This document shows positions 1 to 5,162 of a stretch of 6,035 bases of DNA, piece after piece. Both the position numbers and the translations under genes were made by a program. The stretch comes from Alphaproteobacteria bacterium. Its GTDB lineage: Bacteria; Pseudomonadota; Alphaproteobacteria; Micropepsales; Micropepsaceae. Within the stretch, counting starts at the first letter, position 1; each line of letters opens with the position of its first letter. The notes beneath the pieces are model-generated. The model saw only the letters and a program-made list of their open reading frames with translations, was not told where the DNA came from and searched no databases. The stretch is taken from NCBI GenBank assembly GCA_025935155.1, contig JAICVV010000138.1, positions 1 through 6,035 on the forward strand. Direction: 5' to 3'.

Positions 1-1
1 C

Positions 2-904
2 GAGGGATTTTTTGGCTTCCAGAGCTACGAAGCTCGCTGCTTTGCACCGGCCTCGCAGGGGCGCGGACCATGCACCAACCTGGATGCGGAGGTGAAAGAA
101 ACCGGTGAAACGCACAAGGTCAATCTCACCTGGCAGATCGATGATGACCGCATGGTGTATTTCACCTATTCCACCGGTTTCCGTCCCGGCGGCGTCAACC
201 GCCGCAACGATATCCCCGGCGTAGGCCCATATGCGGCCGACACGCTCGACAATTACGAAATCGGCTGGAAAACAAGCTGGGAAGACGGCCGCCTTCGCTT
301 CAATGGCGACTTCTTCCTTGAGGACTGGAACAAGTTCCAGTTTCCATTCCTCGGGCCGAATTCGATCACCATCATCGCGAATGCCGGTCAGGCGCGGGTG
401 AAAGGGGCAGAAACGGAAATATCGTGGTTGCCCATCGACAATCTGACACTCTCCGGCGCGGCCGCGTACACCGACGCTGAACTCACCACGCCATATTGTG
501 GCGGCGACTGCGCCACCAATCCCGTTCAATCGCCGGCGGGAACGCAGTTACCCATCACGCCGCTATGGAAACTCAACGCAACCGCGCGGTACGAATGGAA
601 TATTGGCGAAAACTGGTTTGCGCATCTGCAGGGATCGCTCGCGCACGAAAGCGGCCGCTGGCAAGATATGCGGATCGTACAACGCGAAATTCTGGGCAAA
701 TCGCCCGCGTTCACCACGGCTGATTTCGTTGCGGGCGTGAGCCGCGACAACTGGGTGCTGGATCTGTCGTTACTCAACGCGTTCGACACGCGCGCGGAAC
801 TTGGACGGTATGGAGAGTGCCGGCCCGACACCTGCGGCTTCCAAACCTACATTCTGCCCTCACGGCCCCGCACTCTGGCGCTGACGTTCTCGCAGAAATT
901 CTGA
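2..904 (+). CDS. TonB-dependent outer-membrane receptor, C-terminal part (5'-truncated by window edge)
   Basis: This is the C-terminal 300 residues of a TonB-dependent receptor, which imports siderophores, vitamins or oligosaccharides across the outer membrane. The frame is open from base 2, so the GTG at 92 is an internal Val codon, not a start. Typical barrel strands are visible: YFTYSTGFRPGGVNRR (about residues 53-68), a DTLDNYEIGWK strand (80-90), NAGQARVKGAETEI (127-140) and LTLSGAAAYTDAEL (148-161). The protein ends in the alternating hydrophobic strand LALTFSQKF with a terminal Phe, the usual signal for barrel insertion by the BAM complex. Three closely spaced Cys pairs (C13/C24, C166/C170, C273/C278) fall in presumed extracellular loops and may form disulfides. 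The plug domain and TonB box lie outside the window, so the substrate cannot be assigned. The family call is secure; the ligand is unknown. Confidence 0.93.
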   Translation, partial: EGFFGFQSYEARCFAPASQGRGPCTNLDAEVKETGETHKVNLTWQIDDDRMVYFTYSTGFRPGGVNRRNDIPGVGPYAADTLDNYEIGWKTSWEDGRLRFNGDFFLEDWNKFQFPFLGPNSITIIANAGQARVKGAETEISWLPIDNLTLSGAAAYTDAELTTPYCGGDCATNPVQSPAGTQLPITPLWKLNATARYEWNIGENWFAHLQGSLAHESGRWQDMRIVQREILGKSPAFTTADFVAGVSRDNWVLDLSLLNAFDTRAELGRYGECRPDTCGFQTYILPSRPRTLALTFSQKF

Positions 905-943
905 TTCTACCGTCCGGGTGAGTCGCGGATTGTTGTTTGCTTT

Positions 944-972
944 TTGATGCCCCCGCGTACGTACACATAAGT
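944..972 (+). promoter_or_regulatory. Weak candidate housekeeping promoter
   Basis: TTGATG (944-949) and ATAAGT (967-972) are 17 bases apart in a locally T/A-richer stretch upstream of the transglycosylase gene. The -35 box matches the TTGACA consensus at 4 of 6 positions. The -10 box matches TATAAT poorly. The spacing is ideal, but such matches arise often by chance, and the resulting leader would be over 230 bases. This is only a suggestion. Confidence 0.18.
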
Positions 973-1008
973 TTAGGGTTTTCGGGGCACTAACTTTTTT
1001 GTGAACGT

Positions 1009-1043
1009 AGTTCCCCATAGTTCCACCGGAACCCACCGAACCC
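1009..1043. repeat. Clustered GTTCC/GGAAC repeats, possible operator
   Basis: Four short related elements sit back to back: AGTTCCCCAT (1009-1018), AGTTCCACC (1019-1027), GGAACCCACC (1028-1037) and GAACCC (1038-1043). The first two are direct repeats and so are the last two. The centre is an exact inverted repeat, GTTCC-ACC-GGAAC (1020-1032). Such dense, symmetric repetition in a non-coding leader suggests a protein binding site or a small hairpin. On the minus strand it reads as three TGG-type hexamers 8-10 bases apart. No regulator is identifiable. GGAAC here is not followed by CGTT at 16-17 bases, so it is not an EcfG promoter. Confidence 0.3.
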
Positions 1044-1204
1044 GTGCGATTGCAGCTTGCATGACGAAGACGGCATCGCTAACTCAGATGCACGCTTTCA
1101 AGCGGCGGCAGCCGCGGAGTGGGATCGCGAGGCGATCCAATCGCGGCCTTCTCGGGCAACACACGTGTCCAGGCCGCACAGACGCATCAAAAGTTACAAC
1201 TCGT

Positions 1205-1208
1205 GAGG
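1205..1208 (+). promoter_or_regulatory. Shine-Dalgarno GAGG that fixes the transglycosylase start
   Basis: GAGG lies 6 bases before the ATG at 1215. It favours that start over the in-frame ATG at 1209, which directly abuts the GAGG, and over the GTGs at 1203 and 1119. Confidence 0.5.
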
Positions 1209-1214
1209 ATGCTG

Positions 1215-2210
1215 ATGCACGACCGTGAGTACAACGATCGTTCTGTAAGTCTGGTTCCTTCCCTCCAAAATGAAATCGGTGCTTTTCGCCGTGCCCGCGC
1301 CAAGGCGGCGGACAACGGCTTCTTTGCGCTGATCGGCGATTACAGTCTGCTGCTGCTTCTGATCGTTGCGACGGCCGGCGCAATCGTCGCCATCCAAAGT
1401 CCGCTGGGTCGCGGAAGATTCGCATTGCCACTGGCCGGTCAGACGGAAACTCTGAGCCGCACCTTCACCCAATCTTTTTCGGGCGCGCTGGTTCGGGACA
1501 AGGAGTGGTTCGACCGGCAAAAGGGCCGGCTGGCCTATTTCCAGGAGCAGCACATGAGCTTTTCGCAGCTCATGAATCGCTGGCAGCCTCTGGTGAGCGA
1601 AGCCTCAAAGAAGTTTGGCGTGCCTGCTGCGTGGATCCGTGCGGTGATGCAAATGGAGAGCGGTGGCCGCACCATGCTGAATGAAGAACAACGCATCACC
1701 TCACCCGTTGGTGCGGTCGGCCTGATGCAGCTGATGCCCGCCACCTACGACCAGATGCGCCGGCAATACAAGCTGGGCGCCAACCGCTTCGATCCGCATG
1801 ACAATATCATGGCGGGCGCGGCGTATCTGAGCTGGTTGCATCGCAGGTATGGCTATCCCGCCATGTTCGTGGCGTACAACGATGGACCGGGCAATCTCGA
1901 AGCGAAGCGGGATCATGGGCGCGCATTGCCTGCGGAGACGCAGAACTATGTCGCCAAAATCTGCGCCGTTCTGGGCACCGCTGTTCCGGGCGCCTCCAAA
2001 GTGAAGGCTTCGCTGGCGAAATTTACGCGGCCGAACGGCAAGCCGGTCTGGATCGACAGATCTGCTATTGCATCCGTACGTGCACCGCTGCGCGGTGAGT
2101 ATCCCCGCAGCGTGAAGGCGGTCATCACGGTCGGCAAGGTGAAGCAGGCCGTTCGCGAAACGGTGACGGCCGCGAGGTCCTCGCTGCGGGTTCACGTGCG
2201 TTACGGCTGA
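1215..2210 (+). CDS. Membrane-anchored lytic transglycosylase (SLT domain)
   Basis: The predicted 331-residue protein would cleave the MurNAc-GlcNAc bond of peptidoglycan, leaving 1,6-anhydro ends. A cytoplasmic basic segment (about 1-34) precedes one hydrophobic helix (about 43-60, a run of Leu then Ile/Val/Ala). The SLT domain is therefore placed in the periplasm by an uncleaved anchor. SLT hallmarks follow in order: QMESGG with catalytic Glu148, GAVGLMQLMPATY (166-178), NIMAGAAYLSWLHRRYG (197-213), AYNDGPGN (220-227) and ETQNYVAKI (241-249). Family members usually read AYNAGPG; here Ala is replaced by Asp. About 80 residues after the domain form a basic tail without a recognised fold. The start at 1215 is chosen for its GAGG; the frame extends to a GTG at 1119 without a good ribosome site. 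It appears to be a single-gene unit, with the next gene having its own promoter. Whether it serves wall turnover or a secretion machine cannot be told, since no secretion genes are adjacent. Confidence 0.88.
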   Translation: MHDREYNDRSVSLVPSLQNEIGAFRRARAKAADNGFFALIGDYSLLLLLIVATAGAIVAIQSPLGRGRFALPLAGQTETLSRTFTQSFSGALVRDKEWFDRQKGRLAYFQEQHMSFSQLMNRWQPLVSEASKKFGVPAAWIRAVMQMESGGRTMLNEEQRITSPVGAVGLMQLMPATYDQMRRQYKLGANRFDPHDNIMAGAAYLSWLHRRYGYPAMFVAYNDGPGNLEAKRDHGRALPAETQNYVAKICAVLGTAVPGASKVKASLAKFTRPNGKPVWIDRSAIASVRAPLRGEYPRSVKAVITVGKVKQAVRETVTAARSSLRVHVRYG

Positions 2211-2227
2211 TGGCCAACAGGCCGCGC

Positions 2228-2252
2228 GGAACCGGGACAAGTATGTCGCGTT
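2228..2252 (+). promoter_or_regulatory. Predicted EcfG (general stress response) promoter
   Basis: GGAAC (2228-2232) and CGTT (2249-2252) are separated by exactly 16 bases. This matches the established alphaproteobacterial EcfG/SigT promoter consensus GGAAC-N16/17-CGTT. A transcript starting about 7-9 bases downstream (roughly 2259-2262) would begin just before the strong Shine-Dalgarno at 2266 and give a leader of about 20 bases to the ATG at 2282. Motif, spacing, orientation and distance all agree. The assignment still rests on one sequence and has not been compared with homologous promoters. Confidence 0.72.
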
Positions 2253-2265
2253 GCCGAGTCTGAAC

Positions 2266-2274
2266 AAAGGAGGT
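2266..2274 (+). promoter_or_regulatory. Very strong Shine-Dalgarno (AAAGGAGGT)
   Basis: This is an essentially perfect anti-16S match, with 8 bases from the end of GGAGG to the ATG at 2282. It is far stronger than the ribosome sites of the neighbouring genes. It implies efficient translation of the small basic protein once transcribed, and it fixes the start. Confidence 0.85.
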
Positions 2275-2281
2275 CTTTCCC

Positions 2282-2803
2282 ATGGCGAAGACATCTCCCA
2301 GACAGCGAAAGTCGATCGGCCGCGTCATGCATGAGTATAAGCATGGCGAACTGAAGAGGGGGCGCGGCGGCCGTGGTGGCAAAGTGAAGAGCCGCCGTCA
2401 GGCGATCGCCATCGCACTGCATGAGGGGGGCGCTTCCAAATACGAAAGCAAGAGCGAAAACAAGCGCGACTTCGCCAAGACGAAAGCGAAAGAGCGGCAC
2501 GGCGAAACGGGCCAGCAGGAGCGCGAAGGCAAGTCGCATGTCGGCGCGCGGGGACGGCCTGAAAGCAGCCGCGCCATGGGCGGCAAAAACGAGATGCATG
2601 CGGCGTCGCGTGGGCGTAAATCTTCGCGCCGCAAGAGCGCGGGCCGCAAATCGTCTGGCCGCAAGAGCACGAGCCACCGCAAGTCTTCTGCCTCGTCACA
2701 TAGCCGGTCATCGAGGCAGAAGTCGAAGAGCACGCGCGATACGAGCAGGCGGCGAAAATCCGGCAGCCGGAAATCCAGCCGAAAGAGCAGCCGTTCGCAT
2801 TGA
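2282..2803 (+). CDS. DUF6496-type small basic protein with histone H1-like Ser/Lys/Arg tail
   Basis: This is a 173-residue, strongly basic protein. Residues 1-53 carry a conserved module, with RVMHEYKHGELKRGRGG (14-30) and KVKSRRQAIAIALHEGGASK (34-53). I recognise it as the DUF6496 family, which has no established biochemical function to my knowledge. A mixed-charge linker follows (54-110, including GKSHVGARGRPESSRAMGG). The tail (111-173) is almost only Ser, Lys, Arg, Gly and His: of 63 residues, 25 are Lys/Arg and 24 Ser, with one Asp. The tail resembles bacterial H1-like proteins and suggests nucleic-acid binding or DNA compaction; this is inference from composition. There is no signal peptide, so it is cytoplasmic. 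A predicted EcfG promoter and a very strong ribosome site precede it, suggesting high expression under stress or in stationary phase. It ends 3 bases from the convergent peptidase gene. Confidence 0.85.
   Translation: MAKTSPRQRKSIGRVMHEYKHGELKRGRGGRGGKVKSRRQAIAIALHEGGASKYESKSENKRDFAKTKAKERHGETGQQEREGKSHVGARGRPESSRAMGGKNEMHAASRGRKSSRRKSAGRKSSGRKSTSHRKSSASSHSRSSRQKSKSTRDTSRRRKSGSRKSSRKSSRSH
2612..2800 (+). repeat. Low-complexity repeat encoding the Ser/Lys/Arg tail
   Basis: The codons for residues 111-173 form degenerate repeats built on CGCAA(A/G) and (A/C)GC/TC(G/T) codons. CCGCAA(A/G) begins at 2629, 2644, 2659 and 2677, giving a 15-base period that encodes GRKS(S/A) units, then 18 bases. 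Further RKS units continue to the end. The periodic DNA suggests growth by slippage or short duplication, so tail length probably varies between strains. Confidence 0.55.
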
Positions 2804-2806
2804 GCG

Positions 2807-4057
2807 CTACTTTCGCGCTGGCGCCGGTTTTTCACCAACGTCCATTAGCAATTTGGTGAGCAGATACAGACGCGGCGTCACGGAATTCAGGTCCAGAAAT
2901 TCGCGGTCGGAATGGAAGCCGCCGCCAACCGGACCCAAACCATCGAGCGCCGGCACGCCGGCTTCAGCGGCGAGCGCCGATTCCGAAGCGCCGCCGTTGC
3001 CGCCAGTCCCTAGCTTCTTCCCGATCGACGCATAGATCGCCTTTGCCCGAGCGGCGAGTGCCGCTGTGCCGGAATTGTCCGGCAACGGGGGATAAGCCGG
3101 TTCGCGTGAGACGGTCACGCTTGTGCCGGGCACCGTGATCTGCCGCGCATTACGCTCCAGTATTCCTTGGATGTGATCGAAGTCGGCAGCGTTGCGCACA
3201 CGTACATTCACCTGCGCCTCGGCCGCATCGGGAATAATGTTGGCCCGCGTACCGGCGCGAATGACGGTGGTGTTCACGGTCACATCCGGCCCGGAATGCG
3301 GCAGCGGCTCCAGCTTTAACAGCTGGTGAATCAACTCCACAGCCGCATTGTGCCCATCCTGAGGGTTGATGCCGGCGTGCGCAGCCTTGCCCTTCACGTC
3401 AATGTGGAATGTGACGGAACCCTTGCGCCAGACCGTGATGACATCCGGCGGATCGCCGGGCTCAAGATTGAGTTCGACATCGCTGTCGGCCAGTAGCTTG
3501 TGAATCAGATTTTTCGTGCCCGGCGAGCCACGCTCCTCGCTGGTTTCGATGAGAAACGTGATGCGCGCGAAATTGTGGAAGCCGAGATCGTGCAGCAGCT
3601 TCAGCGCATACAGTCCCTCGACCACGCCACCTTTTTCATCTCCAACACCCGGCCCATGTGCGCGATCTCCCTCCACAGAATAGGGCCGCCCCGCCGCCGT
3701 TCCTGGCCCAAAGACCGTATCCATGTGGCCGATCATCAGAATACGGGCGCGGCCGGTGCCGGTCACGGTGGCGACGACGTTGTCCGGCAAATCCGGCGCT
3801 TCCGCCGGCACCTTTTCCACCTGCGCGCCCAGTGCCTTGAGCTGAGGGACCAAAAGCGCCGCGATTTTGTGGCCGCCTTCCACATCGCCGGTGCCAGAAT
3901 CGATGTTTACCATTGTGTGGAGCAAATCGAGCTGCTGGGGCCGTGCCGCCTGCGCCGCGGCCCACACCGGATCGCCAGTCCCAGATCCGGCAGCCCATGC
4001 GCTCCCCGCGGCCAGAGCACCAGTTAGGGCGAGAACGGCAGAAGAGCGGCAGCGCAT
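2807..4057 (-). CDS. Exported M20-family zinc peptidase, glutamate carboxypeptidase (CPG2) type
   Basis: This 416-residue di-zinc exopeptidase belongs to the M20 family. The closest pattern I recognise is carboxypeptidase G2, which removes C-terminal glutamate from folates and peptides. Numbering from the ATG at 4057, the full metal set is visible: GHMDTVFG (His111, Asp113), GVGDEKGG (Asp140, bridging), TSEERGS (Glu174 catalytic base, Glu175 ligand), LEPGDP (Glu199) and GGGFHSDREF (His382). The KAAHAG motif (His227) marks the dimerisation domain, inserted at about 205-320. A Sec signal peptide (MRCRSSAVLALTGALAAGSAWA) indicates periplasmic location. The frame also has a GTG at 4066, but GGTGA 6 bases before the ATG makes 4057 the better start. 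The gene is divergent from the dehydratase (84-base gap), and the two may be co-regulated. The family is certain; the substrate is inferred. Confidence 0.9.
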   Translation of the reverse strand: MRCRSSAVLALTGALAAGSAWAAGSGTGDPVWAAAQAARPQQLDLLHTMVNIDSGTGDVEGGHKIAALLVPQLKALGAQVEKVPAEAPDLPDNVVATVTGTGRARILMIGHMDTVFGPGTAAGRPYSVEGDRAHGPGVGDEKGGVVEGLYALKLLHDLGFHNFARITFLIETSEERGSPGTKNLIHKLLADSDVELNLEPGDPPDVITVWRKGSVTFHIDVKGKAAHAGINPQDGHNAAVELIHQLLKLEPLPHSGPDVTVNTTVIRAGTRANIIPDAAEAQVNVRVRNAADFDHIQGILERNARQITVPGTSVTVSREPAYPPLPDNSGTAALAARAKAIYASIGKKLGTGGNGGASESALAAEAGVPALDGLGPVGGGFHSDREFLDLNSVTPRLYLLTKLLMDVGEKPAPARK

Positions 4058-4141
4058 TCCGATCACCGTTGGTGCGATTCCCCAAGGCTGCTATTAGCAG
4101 GTTTCAGCGGCCGTTTCAGGCCCGATACCGGCGATCTTGCA
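4058..4141. promoter_or_regulatory. Divergent intergenic region between peptidase and dehydratase
   Basis: This 84-base gap must hold the start signals of both divergent genes unless transcription enters from elsewhere. I see no clear -35/-10 pair in either direction and no operator-like symmetry. The dehydratase ATG lacks a strong Shine-Dalgarno. A shared regulator binding here is possible but not supported by any motif I can name. Confidence 0.35.
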
Positions 4142-5104
4142 ATGCTAGAACCCGTCCGTCGCGTTACGCTTGAGGAAATCCGCGCCGCGCGCGAGCGCAT
4201 CGCCGGCACCATTATCCGCACGCCGCTGGTTCGTCTGGAGCTGGGTAGCGGTTATCCCGATGTCCGCCTCAAGCTGGAAAACCTGCAGCCGATCAATGCC
4301 TACAAACTGCGCGGTGCCGCCAATGCCGTGGCCATGCTGTCCGAGGCCGAGCGCAGCCGTGGCGTGTGGACCATCAGCGCCGGCAATGCGGGGCAGGGCG
4401 TGGCTTACGCCGCGCGAAAAGCGGGCGTGCCCTGCACCGTGGTGGTGATCGACAAGGCCGCTGCCCCGAAAAAGCAGCGCATGGAAGCGCTGGGCGCGAG
4501 GCTGATCGTGGTGCCGTTCGATGTCGCCTGGCAGGCGATGGAGGACCGCCGTTATCCGGGTCTCGACGGCACCTTCATTCATCCATTCGACGACCACAAT
4601 TTCATTGCCGGCAATGCAACCCTCGGGCTCGAAATCATGGAGGATGCACCGGATGCCGCGGCAGTGATCGGCGGCGTGGGCGGCGGCGGACTGGTCACGG
4701 GCCTCGGGAGTGCCATCAAGGCTCTGGCGCCTCATGTAAAGGTCTACGGCGCAGAGCCGGAAACGGCCGCGCCTGCCGCGCTGTCGTTCGAAAAGGGATC
4801 GCCGCAAGTTTTCACAGGATGGACGCATTCGTTTGTCGATGGCGCGGGCGGCAAGAGCGTGTTCCCGCGCATGTGGGAGCGCATGCAACCGGTGGTGGAC
4901 GGCGCATTCGTCGTAACGCTCGCACAGGTAAAGCAGGCAATGCGGCTGATGGCCGACAAAGCGCGAATTGTGTCGGAAGGGGCTGGCGCATTGCCGTTGG
5001 CCGCCGCGTTGACGGGCAAGGCTGGGCAGGGGCCCATTGTGTGCGTGGTGTCCGGCGGCAACATCGATCTGAAGATGTTCGCCCAGTTGATTACGGAAGC
5101 CTAG
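4142..5104 (+). CDS. PLP-dependent threonine/serine dehydratase (fold type II, no ACT domain)
   Basis: This 320-residue enzyme has the length of catabolic threonine/serine ammonia-lyases, which deaminate L-Thr to 2-oxobutyrate or L-Ser to pyruvate in the cytosol. Landmarks in order: KLENLQPINAYKLRGA, with Lys55 as the PLP Schiff-base lysine; SAGNAGQGVAYAAR (79-92), the Asn loop contacting PLP; GGVGGGGLVTGLGSA (177-191), the glycine-rich phosphate-binding loop; VSEGAGALPLAA (277-288); and VSGGNID (303-309), whose Ser304 should face the pyridine nitrogen. It ends without the C-terminal ACT domain of biosynthetic IlvA, so feedback by isoleucine is unlikely. Two positions depart from the family norm: NAYK instead of the usual SFK, and NAGQG instead of NHAQG. 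A related activity such as another hydroxy- or diamino-acid lyase is possible. The start is the first ATG of the frame, weakly supported by a ribosome site. The next gene follows after 58 bases with its own promoter candidate. Confidence 0.87.
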   Translation: MLEPVRRVTLEEIRAARERIAGTIIRTPLVRLELGSGYPDVRLKLENLQPINAYKLRGAANAVAMLSEAERSRGVWTISAGNAGQGVAYAARKAGVPCTVVVIDKAAAPKKQRMEALGARLIVVPFDVAWQAMEDRRYPGLDGTFIHPFDDHNFIAGNATLGLEIMEDAPDAAAVIGGVGGGGLVTGLGSAIKALAPHVKVYGAEPETAAPAALSFEKGSPQVFTGWTHSFVDGAGGKSVFPRMWERMQPVVDGAFVVTLAQVKQAMRLMADKARIVSEGAGALPLAAALTGKAGQGPIVCVVSGGNIDLKMFAQLITEA

Positions 5105-5107
5105 CCC

Positions 5108-5135
5108 TTGCCCTCCGTTACACTCTCTTCATAAT
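5108..5135 (+). promoter_or_regulatory. Candidate sigma-70-type promoter of the flavoprotein gene
   Basis: TTGCCC (5108-5113) and CATAAT (5130-5135) are 16 bases apart. The -10 box matches TATAAT at 5 of 6 positions and the -35 box matches TTGACA at 4 of 6. A start about 7 bases downstream would leave a leader of about 20 bases before the ATG at 5163. The site lies in the short gap after the dehydratase stop, so the flavoprotein may be transcribed on its own. Confidence 0.42.
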
Positions 5136-5162
5136 CGTTCCGAACAGGCTGGGATTCTTCGA

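Larger units (their letters stand above)
905..1214. other. Non-coding gap between receptor and lytic transglycosylase
   Basis: About 310 bases hold no convincing gene. The small frames here lack a ribosome binding site and recognisable composition. The first part (930-1000) is comparatively T-rich. It holds no clear hairpin followed by a T-run, so I cannot name a terminator for the receptor. A weak promoter-like pair (944-972) and a compact cluster of GTTCC/GGAAC elements (1009-1043) are listed separately. The transglycosylase frame stays open upstream to a GTG at 1119, but that GTG has no good Shine-Dalgarno sequence. I therefore treat 1119-1214 as leader. Confidence 0.55.

Noticed and set aside
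1028..1051. GGAAC at 1028 as a second EcfG promoter
   Set aside because: No CGTT follows at 16-17 bases. The two minus-strand GGAAC copies also lack a correctly spaced GTT.
1119..1214. N-terminal extension of the transglycosylase from the GTG at 1119
   Set aside because: There is no Shine-Dalgarno before it and the residues look like translated non-coding DNA. GAGG before the ATG at 1215 is better.
1001..1228. Small plus-strand reading frame in the receptor-transglycosylase gap (GTG start)
   Set aside because: It has no ribosome binding site, no recognisable motif, and overlaps the start of the transglycosylase in another frame.
2212..2223. GGCC-AACA-GGCC hairpin after the transglycosylase as a terminator
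   Set aside because: The stem is only 4 bp and no T-run follows. It sits just before the EcfG promoter and is likely chance.
2201..2838. Long antisense frames across the DUF6496-type gene and downstream
   Set aside because: They mirror the biased Ser/Lys/Arg codons of the plus-strand gene, have no ribosome site, and give Arg/Cys-rich nonsense sequence.
2421..3035. Plus-strand frame of 204 codons spanning the convergent junction
   Set aside because: It is a shifted-frame shadow of the basic gene that runs antisense through the peptidase. It is Arg/Ala-rich without motifs.
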